From contig JAQGMJ010000034.1 of NCBI GenBank assembly GCA_028292405.1, positions 1-43,939 of the forward strand: a DNA stretch of 43,939 nt, written 5' to 3'. Of this stretch, positions 1 through 10,955 are shown piece by piece; positions within the stretch are counted from its first letter, which is position 1; each line of letters begins with the position of its first letter. The stretch comes from Betaproteobacteria bacterium. GTDB taxonomy: Bacteria > Pseudomonadota > Gammaproteobacteria > Burkholderiales > JAEUOS01. The notes under the pieces were generated by a model, which searched no databases, had not been told where the DNA came from, and was given only the letters and a program-made list of their open reading frames with translations. The position numbers were made by a program, and so were the translations under genes.

Positions 1-173
1 GGCACCGACAGCGGGGTGCTCGGCTGCGGCACCGAGCCGGGCGCGGGCACGGTGCCGGGGACGGCGACCGCCGGCGGCGCATGCAGGGCCAGCTGCTGCT
101 TTTGCCAGGCCTCCCACAGCATCACCAGCGAGAAGGAGAAAATCACAAACAGGATCAGTCGGCGGGTGTCCAT
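1..173 (-). CDS. yidC: Membrane protein insertase YidC (N-terminal part, runs off the window)
   Basis: The first 57 codons of YidC, the Oxa1-family insertase that places proteins in the inner membrane alone or with SecYEG. The visible protein opens with MDTRRLILFVIFSFSLVML, the conserved first transmembrane segment of proteobacterial YidC, then WEAWQKQQ and an Ala/Pro/Val-rich stretch that begins the large periplasmic domain. The rest lies outside the window, so the catalytic five-helix core cannot be checked. It is the last gene of the usual rpmH-rnpA-yidD-yidC order, all read leftward away from dnaA. The identification rests on the N-terminal sequence plus gene order. Confidence 0.93.
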   Translation of the reverse strand, partial: MDTRRLILFVIFSFSLVMLWEAWQKQQLALHAPPAVAVPGTVPAPGSVPQPSTPLSV

Positions 174-262
174 CGGGGGCCAGGTAAATTCGGTAAGGTA
201 ACTAAAACCGGAACAGGTTCAGGAAGATAAAAGCGGGGTGAAAACGTGCGTGCGGCGCGCTC

Positions 263-484
263 TCAAGCGCGCGGCGGCACCGGATCATACCCGCCCGGAT
301 GAAACGGGTGGCAGCGGCACAGCCGGCGTGCCGCCAGCCAGCTGCCGCGCGCCGCGCCGTGGGTGTGCAAGGCCTCCAGCGCATACATCGAGCAACTCGG
401 CTCGAAGCGGCACTGCCGGCCGAGATAAGGCGACAGCGTATAGCGGTAAACCTGCACCAGCCCGGCCAGGAGTTTGGCGATCAT
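263..484 (-). CDS. yidD: Membrane protein insertion efficiency factor YidD
   Basis: A 73-residue protein of the YidD family, a small membrane-associated protein that assists YidC-dependent insertion. The family signature is visible: an N-terminal amphipathic segment ([22 protein letters not shown]) followed by [19 protein letters not shown], matching the conserved CRFxPxCSxYaxeA motif, and a C-terminal [15 protein letters not shown], matching the conserved CHPxxxGGxDPVP. Its start overlaps the rnpA stop by 4 bp (ATGA), the usual coupling in this cluster. Length and Cys spacing fit the family. Confidence 0.95.
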   Translation of the reverse strand: MIAKLLAGLVQVYRYTLSPYLGRQCRFEPSCSMYALEALHTHGAARGSWLAARRLCRCHPFHPGGYDPVPPRA

Positions 485-945
485 CGCGGCCCTCCGCGCG
501 GCGCGTCCAGCGCAGCAAACAGCCCGCGCAGTTCCGCGTATTGCGCCGCGCGCGCCAGCGCGTTCGGGTTGCGCGTCAGGCGCAGCACCACGTCACGCAA
601 CGGCGGCGTAGTGGCGGCCGTACCCGCTGCGAGCGCAAACAAGGCCCGCGCCTGCCGCTTGATCAGGTTGCGCCGGATTGCCGTGCGGGTCAGGCGCTTG
701 GCCACCACCATGCCGAAACGCGACACCGGTACCGGGCTTGGACGCCAGTGCAGTGAAAAATGCTCGCTTTTCGCACGCTCGCGGCTTTTGAACACGGCCG
801 CGAAGTCGTCCGCGGCCAAAGCGGGGACGTCGCTGCCCGAAGTCAGCGGTGTAGGCTCGACCAGCAAATTTGCCACCGCCCGGGTATCCGTTGAGATCCG
901 TTGGGGTCCGCTACGCAAACCGTTGCACAAAGCAAGGCCGGCCAT
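481..945 (-). CDS. rnpA: Ribonuclease P protein component
   Basis: Protein subunit of RNase P, which with the RNA subunit removes 5' leaders from tRNA precursors. The core is clear: [12 protein letters not shown] near the middle, [22 protein letters not shown], which contains the RNR motif that contacts the RNA, and a C-terminal helix. The start is uncertain. The ATG at 945 gives 154 residues, longer than the usual 110-140. A GTG at 874-876 gives 131 residues, and neither has a convincing ribosome-binding site. The gene lies 121 bp downstream of rpmH and overlaps yidD by 4 bp. Confidence 0.92.
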   Translation of the reverse strand: MAGLALCNGLRSGPQRISTDTRAVANLLVEPTPLTSGSDVPALAADDFAAVFKSRERAKSEHFSLHWRPSPVPVSRFGMVVAKRLTRTAIRRNLIKRQARALFALAAGTAATTPPLRDVVLRLTRNPNALARAAQYAELRGLFAALDAPRGGPR

Positions 946-1066
946 TCAAAAGTAAGGGCCGGCCACTCATGTCGCCACTTAAGGTCCTGCGAACGCTTGC
1001 CGCTGAAGTCCTGCGTGCCGCCGCCGGCGAGGCTAACAGACCCCGCGCCGCTGTCACGACGCGGGC

Positions 1067-1201
1067 TTAGACGGCCAGGCGCTTGCGGCCCTTGGCGCGG
1101 CGTGCGCGGATTACGGCGCGGCCACCCTTGCTCTTCATGCGGACCAGGAAGCCGTGGGTGCGCTTGCGGCGCACGACTGAAGGTTGGTAGGTACGTTTCA
1201 T
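1067..1201 (-). CDS. rpmH: 50S ribosomal protein L34
   Basis: The 44-residue large-subunit protein L34, read directly from the minus strand. It begins [20 protein letters not shown] and ends [11 protein letters not shown], essentially the family consensus over its whole length. An AAGGA ribosome-binding site (plus-strand 1210-1214) sits upstream of the ATG. A strong promoter (1230-1259) reads into it. It heads the leftward rpmH-rnpA-yidD-yidC unit, divergent from dnaA. Confidence 0.98.
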   Translation of the reverse strand: MKRTYQPSVVRRKRTHGFLVRMKSKGGRAVIRARRAKGRKRLAV

Positions 1202-1648
1202 CTTATGTATCCTTTTTGCAGAACCCGATATTAAACAACAATTTCAATGTTTTAGTCAAGGTTGGCGGACCCGGCGCCAAAGCGCAAAGCCTGTGGATAA
1301 CTCACACGGCCGGCGTAAAAAGAGGGTAAAATTGGTTGTTGTTTTAGCGGCTGCGCGCGAAGGGGTATCGAGGGTGCAAATCAACAAAAACCGGAGCAAA
1401 AACAAAGCACGGGCAAACCGCGGGGCAGCCAGGCAAGCCGGCGCCCCGGTGCCGGCTTGAAATCCGGCTTTCAGCCTTTGGCCCAACCTTCGCCCTGATT
1501 TGCCTTGGTCCCGCGCTGGCACGCTCCAACCCCGCCGATGCAGCAGGCCACGCACCACCTTCCGATTACCGTTTTTCCCATCCCGGCTGCAACGCCTTTC
1601 GATTTTTTCCCGATTTTTTCCTTTCCCCCGCCGTCCATCCGTCACCTG
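1202..1648 (+). promoter_or_regulatory. rpmH-dnaA divergent region with one consensus DnaA box
   Basis: About 450 bp without a supported gene. It contains the rpmH promoter and a perfect DnaA box TGTGGATAA (reverse TTATCCACA) at 1292-1300. That box is well placed for autoregulation of dnaA or for an origin contribution. The part from 1360 to 1648 is open in the dnaA frame but reads as low-complexity Pro/Phe-rich sequence and is probably untranslated leader. No clear dnaA promoter was identified. Confidence 0.6.
1230..1259 (-). promoter_or_regulatory. Probable sigma-70 promoter of rpmH
   Basis: On the minus strand TTGACT (plus 1254-1259) is followed after 18 bp by TTTAAT (plus 1230-1235), a good -35/-10 pair about 30 bp before the rpmH start. 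The surrounding sequence is much more AT-rich than the rest of the core region. Confidence 0.75.
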
Positions 1649-3178
1649 ATGCCCGTTCCGCAGCCCGCAAGCGAAAACACCCCGCCGAGTGAACCCGGCC
1701 GTGGCGGGCAGGCGCACGCCGGGCTTTCCGCCGACGGTTTCTGGACGCTGTGCGCCGACATGTTCAATCGCGAGCTGCCGAAGCAGCAGTTCGACACCTG
1801 GATCAAGCCGCTGCGGGTAAAACCCGCCGAAAACGGCACGGAAAACGGCGAGACCCCGGCCATCGAGCTGGTGGCGCCCAACCGCTTTGTCCAGAAATGG
1901 GTAAAAGACCGTTATCTCGCCCGGGTCGAAGCCAAGGCGGCGGAATACTGGAGCGTGCCCGTCAAGGTCGTGCTGAGCTGCGCGCCGGCGCCGAAAAATG
2001 CCGAAGCCGGCGTGCAAGGCGGCAGTCTGGCGCGCCCATCGCTGCAAAGCGGCAACAGCACCCTCAAGGCCGGCGAGCCGGCTGCCGGCCTCACCGAAGA
2101 CGAGGCCATCCCACCCGCCCTGTCCGCGCGGGCGCTGGCCCTGGCCACCGATTTCGAGCGCACCCGGCTGAACCGCGAATACACCTTCGACACCTTCGTC
2201 ACCGGCAAGGCCAACCAGCTGGCGCGCGCCGCCGCCATCCAGGTCGGCGAAAACCCCGGCACCTCCTACAACCCGCTGTTTCTCTACGGCGGCGTGGGCC
2301 TGGGCAAGACCCACCTGGTGCAAGCCATCGGCAACATCATGCATTCGCGCAAGGCCAACGCGAAAATCCGCTACATCCACGCCGAGCAGTATGTGACGGA
2401 CGTGGTGCGCGCCTATCAGAAGAAGGCCTTCGACGAGTTCAAGCGCTATTACCACTCGCTTGATTTGCTGATCATCGACGACATCCAGTTCTTCAACGGC
2501 AAGAACCGCACGCAGGAAGAGTTCTTTTACGCCTTCAACGCCTTGATCGAGGCGCACAAGCAGGTGATCATCACCTGCGACACCTACCCGCGCGAGATCG
2601 CCGGCATCGAAGACCGCCTGATTTCCCGCTTCGGCTGGGGGCTGACCGTCGCCATCGAGCCGCCCGAGCTCGAAATGCGCGTCGCGATTTTGCTGAAAAA
2701 AGCCGAAAGCCAGGGCATCGAACTGGACGAGACGGTGGCCTTTTTCATCGCCAAGCACCTGCGCAGCAACGTGCGCGAGCTCGAAGGCGCGCTGAGGAAG
2801 CTGATCGCCTATTCGCAGTTCCACGCCTGTGAAATAACGCTTGAGACCGCGCGCGACTCCCTGCGCGACCTCCTGCGGGTGCAAAACCGCGCCATTTCGC
2901 TGGAAAACATCCAGAAAACGGTGGCCGATTTCTACCGGGTCAAAGTCGCCGAGCTGTTTTCGAAAAAACGCACCGCCGACCTCGTCAAGCCGCGCCAGAT
3001 CGCCATGTATTTCGCCAAGGACCTGACTTCATTGTCCCTGCCGGAAATCGGCGAGGCCTTCGGCGGCCGTGACCACACCACCGTGCTGCACGCCGTGCGC
3101 AAGATCACCGAGCAGCGCAAGAGCGACCAGCAGCTGAACCATGAATTGCACGTGCTGGACCAGATCATCAAAGGCTAG
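1649..3178 (+). CDS. dnaA: Chromosomal replication initiator protein DnaA
   Basis: Initiator ATPase that binds DnaA boxes and opens the origin. Domain I is recognised by [26 protein letters not shown] Pro/Ala/Gly-rich linker (domain II) follows. The AAA+ domain III begins at [20 protein letters not shown] and has Walker [11 protein letters not shown] and Walker [11 protein letters not shown]. Domain IV carries the box-recognition signature [15 protein letters not shown]. The ATG at 1649 gives 509 residues and about 25 residues before domain I, a little long but usual for betaproteobacteria. Upstream in-frame starts add only low-complexity sequence. Its product should act on the boxes at 1292-1300 and 3238-3411. 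Confidence 0.97.
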   Translation: MPVPQPASENTPPSEPGRGGQAHAGLSADGFWTLCADMFNRELPKQQFDTWIKPLRVKPAENGTENGETPAIELVAPNRFVQKWVKDRYLARVEAKAAEYWSVPVKVVLSCAPAPKNAEAGVQGGSLARPSLQSGNSTLKAGEPAAGLTEDEAIPPALSARALALATDFERTRLNREYTFDTFVTGKANQLARAAAIQVGENPGTSYNPLFLYGGVGLGKTHLVQAIGNIMHSRKANAKIRYIHAEQYVTDVVRAYQKKAFDEFKRYYHSLDLLIIDDIQFFNGKNRTQEEFFYAFNALIEAHKQVIITCDTYPREIAGIEDRLISRFGWGLTVAIEPPELEMRVAILLKKAESQGIELDETVAFFIAKHLRSNVRELEGALRKLIAYSQFHACEITLETARDSLRDLLRVQNRAISLENIQKTVADFYRVKVAELFSKKRTADLVKPRQIAMYFAKDLTSLSLPEIGEAFGGRDHTTVLHAVRKITEQRKSDQQLNHELHVLDQIIKG

Positions 3179-3481
3179 GTAAAGAATTTAGTTGTAGAAA
3201 CAGACAGTTGCAACAAAAGAGACAGATTCAGCGAGACTGTGGACAGAGCTGTGGAAAACCCCGGGGTGAATCTTTGATAACCCCGGAAAAAGCGCTGGTG
3301 GCAAAAGTTGTCCACAAAGAACGGCGCCGCTATCCACAGGGTTGACGAGGGGTAAAACGGCTGCAAGGCCTTGTTTTACAAAGGAGCCGGAGAGTTATCC
3401 GGATATCCACAGGCTCCTATTAGTTGTTATTAGTTTTATATATTAAAAACCTTAAGTAAGAGAAACGAAAGGATCAGGACT
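3179..3481. other. Probable chromosomal origin of replication (oriC), dnaA-dnaN intergenic
   Basis: A 303-bp gene-free, AT-rich gap with clustered DnaA-box-like 9-mers. One mismatch from TTATCCACA: TGTGGAAAA (3250-3258, reverse), TTGTCCACA (3308-3316), CTATCCACA (3330-3338), ATATCCACA (3403-3411). Two mismatches: TGTGGACAG (3238-3246, reverse) and TTATCCGGA (3395-3403). The stretch at about 3418-3455 is very AT-rich (TTAGTTTTATATATTAAAAA) and is a candidate unwinding element next to the last boxes. An AAAGGA ribosome-binding site for dnaN closes the region. That this gap is the active origin is inferred from box clustering and gene context. Confidence 0.82.
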
Positions 3482-4588
3482 ATGCAACTCGTCACAGCAG
3501 AACGCGACGCGCTCTTGAAACCCATCCAGACGGTGAGTGGCATCGTCGAGCGCCGTCACACCCTGCCCATCCTTTCCAACCTGCTGTTGAAAAAGACCGG
3601 CAACGAACTGTCTTTCCTGGCCACCGACATCGAGGTCCAGATCTCCACCAAGGCCCAATGCGAGGCCGGGCAGGACGTGGCCACCACCGTGGCCGCCCGC
3701 AAGCTCCTGGACATCCTCAGGGCCCTCCCAGCGTCCTCCACCATCTCGCTGGAGCTGAACAACAAAAAGCTCAACATCAAGGCCGGCAAATCGCGCTTCG
3801 CCTTGCAGACCCTGGCGGCTGAGGACTTTCCGACGGTCGCCCAGGCCACCGACTTCAAGGCCGGCTTCTCCCTGCCGCAAAAGCAGCTCAAGAGCCTGAT
3901 CGCCCTGGTGCAGTACGCCATGGCCCAGCAGGACATCCGCTACTACCTCAACGGCCTGTTGCTGATCGCCGACAAGAGCCAGGTGCGGGTGGTGGCAACC
4001 GACGGCCACCGCCTGGCCTACGCCGCCCTGCCGGTCGAGGGCGCCTCGGCCGAGAAGGTCGAAGTCATCATCCCGCGCAAGACCGTGATCGAGCTTGAGC
4101 GCCTGCTGGAAGACAGCGACGAGCTGATCCGCGTCGACATCGCTTCGACGCAAGTGCGCTTCCAGTTCGGCAATGTCGAGCTGGTGTCGAAACTGGTCGA
4201 AGGCAAGTTCCCGGACTACAACCGGGTGATCCCGCAGGGCTACAAAAACCACTTCAGCATTTCGCGTGAAGAGCTGATCGGCTGCCTGGCGCGCGCCGCG
4301 ATTCTGACCAACGAAAAGTTCAAGGGCGTGCGCTGCGTGGTGGCCGACAACAGCCTGAAAATCTCCTGCACGAATACCGACCAGGAAGAGGCCCAGGAAG
4401 AAGCCGAAGTCGAGTACAAGGGCGACCCGGTCGATATCGGCTTCAACGTCACCTACCTGCTCGACGTGCTGAATCACCTGAAGAGCGAAAACATCACCAT
4501 TTCGCTGGGTGACGCCAATTCATCGGCGCTGATTACCTCGCCCGAAAACGCCGAGTTCAAGTACGTCGTGATGCCGATGCGGATCTAG
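3482..4588 (+). CDS. dnaN: DNA polymerase III subunit beta (sliding clamp)
   Basis: The 368-residue ring-forming processivity clamp. It opens MQLVTAERDALLKPIQTVSG and continues VERRHTLPILSNLLL, the conserved start of clamp domain 1. The later segments DGHRLAYAALP and VEGKFPDYNRVIPQGY belong to domain 2, and the C-terminus ends YVVMPMRI, the family's conserved tail. Full family length. It follows the probable oriC with an AAAGGA ribosome-binding site and precedes gyrB by 137 bp. Confidence 0.98.
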   Translation: MQLVTAERDALLKPIQTVSGIVERRHTLPILSNLLLKKTGNELSFLATDIEVQISTKAQCEAGQDVATTVAARKLLDILRALPASSTISLELNNKKLNIKAGKSRFALQTLAAEDFPTVAQATDFKAGFSLPQKQLKSLIALVQYAMAQQDIRYYLNGLLLIADKSQVRVVATDGHRLAYAALPVEGASAEKVEVIIPRKTVIELERLLEDSDELIRVDIASTQVRFQFGNVELVSKLVEGKFPDYNRVIPQGYKNHFSISREELIGCLARAAILTNEKFKGVRCVVADNSLKISCTNTDQEEAQEEAEVEYKGDPVDIGFNVTYLLDVLNHLKSENITISLGDANSSALITSPENAEFKYVVMPMRI

Positions 4589-4593
4589 GTCCG

Positions 4594-4630
4594 CAGGGGG
4601 CGGGTTCCAGAGGAGAAATCCCCTGTTTTT
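4594..4630 (+). terminator. Possible rho-independent terminator after dnaN
   Basis: CAGGGG (4594-4599) can pair with CCCCTG (4620-4625), followed by a run of T. The stem is short (6 bp) and the loop long (20 nt), so it may only partly separate dnaN from gyrB. Confidence 0.45.
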
Positions 4631-4692
4631 AAGGTCTTTCGCCCCCATATAAAAGCACGTGGTTGATAAATGATTGGCAACTGAATCAATAG

Positions 4693-7299
<2,607 letters not shown>

Positions 7300-7314
7300 A
7301 GCCCAAGCAAAGCT

Positions 7315-7965
7315 ATGGTCGATTACTCTAAAAGCATAAACGCCGAAAAGGCGTTAATTTGGCGTATCGTCCACAGGGATAATATTGAATGGATCTTGGA
7401 CAACGGATTGCATTGTAGAAATTCAACCCTCAAGGATTCGAAGTACGTTGAAATTGGTAATCCTGAATTAATTGATAAAAGGGCCAGTCGGATAGTGCAA
7501 ATTGCTCCCGGCGGAACGCTTAGCGACTATGTGCCCTTTTACTTCACGCCTTTCTCTCCCATGATGCTGAACATCAAAACTGGGTACGGAGGAATTCGCC
7601 GGCGTAACAATGATGAAATTTTGATTCTAGTTTCGAATCTTCACAAGGTTCATAACCTTGGATTGCAATTCATTTTCACTGACAGACATGCTTATCCTCG
7701 GCTTGCGCAATACTTCAATGATCTTTCTCGATTGTCGGAGATCGATTGGACGCTATTGCAGAACCGTGATTTCAAGCGAAACCCGGATGATCCGGAAAAG
7801 GTAGAGCGCTACCAAGCAGAGGCGCTGGTATATCAGCGCCTGCCTGTAGATGCTTTGATGGGCATAATTTGTTACAGTGAAGAATTGAAGGTAAAGATCA
7901 ACGGTTTGTTAGAGCCTAGAAAATTGACATTAGATGTCCGCTCCATACCGAAATGGTATTTCTAG
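7315..7965 (+). CDS. darT: DarT-family DNA ADP-ribosyltransferase toxin (DUF4433)
   Basis: Toxin of the DarTG toxin-antitoxin/phage-defence family. Known members use NAD+ to ADP-ribosylate thymidine in single-stranded DNA at short sequence motifs, blocking replication. Of 216 residues, the N-terminal IWRIVHRDNIEWILDNGL is the typical NAD+-binding start. SDYVPFYFTPFSPMM is a family hallmark, and QAEALVYQRLPVDALMGI carries the expected catalytic Glu at about residue 169. Nothing essential looks missing. It begins 15 bp after the gyrB stop and its stop abuts the darG ATG with no gap, so the two should be co-translated. With so little space upstream, expression may depend on the gyrB transcript. 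Base composition is far lower in GC than gyrB, a sign of transfer. Confidence 0.92.
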   Translation: MVDYSKSINAEKALIWRIVHRDNIEWILDNGLHCRNSTLKDSKYVEIGNPELIDKRASRIVQIAPGGTLSDYVPFYFTPFSPMMLNIKTGYGGIRRRNNDEILILVSNLHKVHNLGLQFIFTDRHAYPRLAQYFNDLSRLSEIDWTLLQNRDFKRNPDDPEKVERYQAEALVYQRLPVDALMGIICYSEELKVKINGLLEPRKLTLDVRSIPKWYF

Positions 7966-9048
7966 ATGATCTCGTTCACTGAAGGCAATTTGCTCGAAGC
8001 TAGCGCGGAAGCGTTGGTTAATACCGTCAACACCGTTGGTGTGATGGGAAAGGGAATCGCTCTAATGTTTAAAGAGCGTTTTCCAAAGAACTATCAGTAT
8101 TATGTCGATGCATGTAAGGCGAAAAAGATTCAGGTCGGAAAAGTATTCGCTAGCGAGTCCGAGGAATTAGGAAGTGTGCGGTGGGTAATTAACTTTCCCA
8201 CAAAACAGCATTGGCGGAATCCTTCAAAGCTCGAATGGATTGAGGAGGGGCTACAAGATCTCAAGTTGTTTCTTGTAGAACACAATATAAAGTCTGTTGC
8301 CATTCCTCCCTTGGGAGCAGGAAACGGTGGGTTAGATTGGCAAGACGTGCGCGCGCTAATTGTAAAAACCTTTTCTAATCTCGATGAGATTCATGTTCAA
8401 GTTTTTGAGCCGACCAAGCAATATCAGAATGTTGCCAAGCGTACTGGTATTGATAAGCTAACGCCCGCGCGAGCTTTGATAGCTGAGCTTGTTAGGAGGT
8501 ATTGGATTTTAGGCATTGAGTGTAGCCTGCTCGAAATTCAAAAACTATCTTGGTTTCTAGAACGCGAAGTAGAGAAACTTGCGTCGGACAATCCCCTTGA
8601 TCTTCGCTTCGAAGCTAACAAGTTTGGCCCCTATGCGGAGAGGCTGCGACATTTACTAAATGGGTTGGATGGTAGTTACTTGCATTGTGAGAAACGTATC
8701 AGTGATGCAGATCCGCTAGATATCATCTGGTTTGACGATGATAGAAAAGATCACTTGCAAATCTATCTAAAGAGTCCTGAGGTTAAGCCTTACTTGACGG
8801 CACTTGAAGCAACGGCCAGATTAATCGATGGCTTCGAATCCCCCTTTGGAATGGAGCTTTTAGCTACAGTCGATTGGTTAGTTAAGAAAGAAGGTTGTGA
8901 GCCGACCGTTTCGTCAATTCAAGAAGGACTTCGCAGTTGGCCGGCTGGTAAACAGTCAGCGGAGCGAAAAAGTCGGTTATTTGATGATCGCGTGATTTCG
9001 ATTGCCTTGGAAAGACTGTCTAGCAGTGCGTTGATAGCGGACTCGTAG
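7966..9048 (+). CDS. darG: DarG-family macrodomain antitoxin (DNA ADP-ribosylglycohydrolase)
   Basis: Antitoxin partner of DarT. The N-terminal macrodomain (residues about 1-150) in known members removes ADP-ribose from DNA. The C-terminal domain binds and neutralises the toxin. Visible macrodomain motifs are [29 protein letters not shown] (ligand loop, given here in two adjoining parts: residues 7-20 and 21-35), NFPTKQHWR with a Lys at residue 80 in the position of the catalytic Lys of characterised DarG, and [13 protein letters not shown]. Residues about 160-360 have no motif I can name beyond the family's C-terminal region. It starts immediately at the darT stop. An excellent hairpin terminator at 9099-9130 follows. 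Confidence 0.92.
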   Translation: MISFTEGNLLEASAEALVNTVNTVGVMGKGIALMFKERFPKNYQYYVDACKAKKIQVGKVFASESEELGSVRWVINFPTKQHWRNPSKLEWIEEGLQDLKLFLVEHNIKSVAIPPLGAGNGGLDWQDVRALIVKTFSNLDEIHVQVFEPTKQYQNVAKRTGIDKLTPARALIAELVRRYWILGIECSLLEIQKLSWFLEREVEKLASDNPLDLRFEANKFGPYAERLRHLLNGLDGSYLHCEKRISDADPLDIIWFDDDRKDHLQIYLKSPEVKPYLTALEATARLIDGFESPFGMELLATVDWLVKKEGCEPTVSSIQEGLRSWPAGKQSAERKSRLFDDRVISIALERLSSSALIADS

Positions 9049-9098
9049 TTCATAGAGTTAAAGTAGATATTCGCTACGAATATTTCGAATTGGAATAG

Positions 9099-9130
9099 AT
9101 GGCCGAACTTCTAAAGTTCGGCCATATTAT
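9099..9130 (+). terminator. Rho-independent terminator after darG
   Basis: Perfect 12-bp inverted repeat ATGGCCGAACTT (9099-9110) / AAGTTCGGCCAT (9114-9125) with a 3-nt loop, followed by ATTATTTTG. It lies 50 bp after the darG stop and can also form on the other strand behind the leftward XRE gene. The remaining gap to 9278 holds a weaker hairpin (CCAGC/GCTGG, 9201-9214) followed by a T-rich stretch and nothing else I recognise. Confidence 0.82.
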
Positions 9131-9278
9131 TTTGAATGACCCTGGTTAAATATTAGAAAAACAATTGGAAGCCGGGGCGCTATCACACCTGGCTATCAGG
9201 CCAGCGAGTGCTGGTTGCACTTTTCTTTACTCCCTTTGTTTCTTGATTTGAGTGTTTGGACGCGTCGAATAGCGATTT

Positions 9279-10229
9279 TTAAGACCGATTGATATGAAGC
9301 TCCGACTCGTCTATCTCGAACTCTATTTCCAATTTTTTCATTATTGCGGGCAAGGCTTGATGGATTATCCTCATCCCGACTAAGAGTTCGTTCATATATA
9401 TATCGGGATGCACTCGCGATGAGCTAAACCCGAGACTCTCGGCTTCGGCTTCATGTCCGAGCGCGTCGTTAGAGTTATAAACCAAAGCAAGCAACTCAGC
9501 TCTCAACGGAATACCAGCGCGGAAGGCCTTGTCCTTAACGATTGCGAGCCATTCCTCATAGTCTTTGGTGTTCTGGCGTTTAAATTCGCGAATCTTTGGC
9601 GCGAATTCTTGGCTCACTTCCACTTTACACGCCGCAAGCGAAAGTAAGCATGGTTCAATATTGCAAGCATCCGTGCTGATCAAATCGAGTTCATCATCGG
9701 AGATCAACTCATCAATATATGCAGCATAAAATCCGTAAACGTCATTTAGGGATTTGTAAATTTCATAAATGAGTGATGAATATGGATTTTCCATAATCCT
9801 ATTCCACGCTTGCTCACTTACAGCGCGTCCATCTTTGATGTCTAATTCCTTGGGAAACTCTTTCGGAAGCGTCACGCCCATTTCCCTGAGTACACGAAAG
9901 GTATCCCAGCATAAAAGGTCCAGTTCATCTTTTAGCGGATAGGTGTTGTAACCAGTTTCCGCATTTTCCTGCGCGAAGTCAGCAAGAAAACGGATAAGCC
10001 GCTCCCATTTAATGGCCTCTTTAAGAGACCCTGCCCAAAGGACAAAATTGGGGTCCTTATCTCCAATATTGACGAGGGATCGGAGTTTCCTTTCCATTTC
10101 CAAGGACATATGTTCGCCCCTCTTCCATTTGCTAATTTGGGTAGGTGAAACCCCGAGCCTAATTGCTAGCTCCTTTTGGCTGCAGGACAAGACGGTCAAC
10201 GCAAGCTCTATAAATGCTTCGCTAGACAT
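9279..10229 (-). CDS. XRE-type helix-turn-helix regulator with large uncharacterised C-terminal domain
   Basis: 316 residues. The N-terminal 55 residues form a Cro/CI-type HTH: LALTVLSCSQKELAIRLGVSP followed by TQISKWKRGEHMSLEMERKL. The remaining 260 residues are mostly helical, acidic, and not similar to a family I can name. They carry no visible metal site or protease motif, so this is not an obvious HipB or CI/LexA-type protein. It is transcribed leftward from a 264-bp AT-rich divergent region shared with the gene at 10494. That region has three copies of ACTAAATTA and a promoter with one copy over its -35 box, which suggests this protein represses the divergent unit and itself. An AGGGAA ribosome-binding site precedes the ATG. 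Low GC like its neighbours. Confidence 0.8.
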   Translation of the reverse strand: MSSEAFIELALTVLSCSQKELAIRLGVSPTQISKWKRGEHMSLEMERKLRSLVNIGDKDPNFVLWAGSLKEAIKWERLIRFLADFAQENAETGYNTYPLKDELDLLCWDTFRVLREMGVTLPKEFPKELDIKDGRAVSEQAWNRIMENPYSSLIYEIYKSLNDVYGFYAAYIDELISDDELDLISTDACNIEPCLLSLAACKVEVSQEFAPKIREFKRQNTKDYEEWLAIVKDKAFRAGIPLRAELLALVYNSNDALGHEAEAESLGFSSSRVHPDIYMNELLVGMRIIHQALPAIMKKLEIEFEIDESELHINRS

Positions 10230-10246
10230 TCGTATTCCCTAAGAGT

Positions 10247-10328
10247 TAATTTAGTAAATTTTCATTTTAAATAGGTTATTGAATGATACCCAAGAATTGG
10301 GTTATTGCAATATTTATTTACTAAATTA
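10247..10328. promoter_or_regulatory. Candidate operator pair for the XRE regulator
   Basis: TAATTTAGT at 10247-10255 and its exact reverse complement ACTAAATTA at 10320-10328 face each other. A third copy is at 10443-10451. The first copy sits within the near-palindrome AATTTAGTAAATT (10248-10260), directly upstream of the XRE gene's ribosome-binding site, suggesting autorepression. Binding by the XRE protein is inferred. Confidence 0.55.
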
Positions 10329-10439
10329 CCTCCAGCGTGATTTTGAACTCAGACTGACCCGTCAGCGGCCGTAAATCCGCGCTCTTGACGAAATGAGTCT
10401 TTAAAGAGTATATAATTAATCTTTAACGTCATTAAGATA

Positions 10440-10468
10440 TTGACTAAATTATCTTAACCCCCTATATT
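10440..10468 (+). promoter_or_regulatory. Promoter of the 10494-12341 unit, overlapped by an operator copy
   Basis: TTGACT (10440-10445), 17-bp spacer, TATATT (10463-10468): a near-consensus sigma-70 promoter 25 bp before the ATG at 10494. ACTAAATTA at 10443-10451 overlaps the -35 box, an ideal position for repression. A second possible promoter lies upstream (TTGACG 10385-10390, TATATAAT 10409-10416). Its -10 is bracketed by the inverted repeat TTAAAGA (10401-10407) / TCTTTAA (10420-10426). Confidence 0.7.
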
Positions 10469-10493
10469 CTCGCAGATTGAGTTGGGGATTCAC

Positions 10494-10937
10494 ATGTTTA
10501 AAGTCCTGCCGGATGGGTCAATCGAGACGACGACGCTTGAAGAGGCGCTAGCCGTACAGGCTGCGATCAAGAAGAGGGACAAGGATGTTTGGGAGGCCTT
10601 CATGCACGCTAACCCGGACGCCACCGTTGCAAAGGTTGATCACGTTGTTGGTGAGTTCGTGCAAGGTGTTATTGCGATGGGAAGACCTCAGGCAGAAGCA
10701 CTCGCCGCTGCCAAAGAGTTCATCTCCAAGTTGGAGCCGCTGAAGGGCAAAGAGCTCAGCGTTGATGAACTCATTCCACTGGTCGGCGCAGCCAGCCAAG
10801 AGGGCGTCGGCCCGAAACTGCGTGCCTTAAAAAACACCTTCCACGCCGCAGGATCATCCCTCAATCACTACCTAGTCGGCCCCACGAAGGATGCCAATGG
10901 CAAGTCGGTCTGGCTGGTACTGCCAGATAAGCTGTGA
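10494..10937 (+). CDS. Uncharacterised 147-residue protein, first gene of the XRE-controlled unit
   Basis: I do not recognise a family. The ATG at 10494 has GGGG 7 bp upstream and fits the promoter at 10440-10468; an in-frame TTG at 10482 would add four residues. The protein begins MFKVLPDGSIETTTLEEALA, has a charged helical middle (AIKKRDKDVWEAF; EALAAAKEFISKLEPL), and ends with a compact, probably beta-rich segment (HYLVGPTKDANGKSVWLVLP). It has no signal peptide, membrane segment or obvious catalytic motif. The C-terminal part resembles a small winged-helix or substrate-specificity fold only in outline. It is followed 18 bp later by a 34-aa membrane-type ORF and then the HNH fusion gene, likely one transcript. 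Higher GC than the genes on either side, so the island may be a mosaic. Confidence 0.72.
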   Translation: MFKVLPDGSIETTTLEEALAVQAAIKKRDKDVWEAFMHANPDATVAKVDHVVGEFVQGVIAMGRPQAEALAAAKEFISKLEPLKGKELSVDELIPLVGAASQEGVGPKLRALKNTFHAAGSSLNHYLVGPTKDANGKSVWLVLPDKL

Positions 10938-10955
10938 ATCAAGGGGGCAGCAGCC

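Noticed and set aside
1505..1648. N-terminal extension of dnaA to the GTG/ATG codons upstream
   Set aside because: Adds Pro/Phe-rich low-complexity residues not found in DnaA proteins; the ATG at 1649 is sufficient.
9150..9240. Structured intergenic patch considered as a tRNA remnant or att site at the island
   Set aside because: No cloverleaf arms, CCA or T-loop consensus could be placed, and no matching repeat was found at the other island end.
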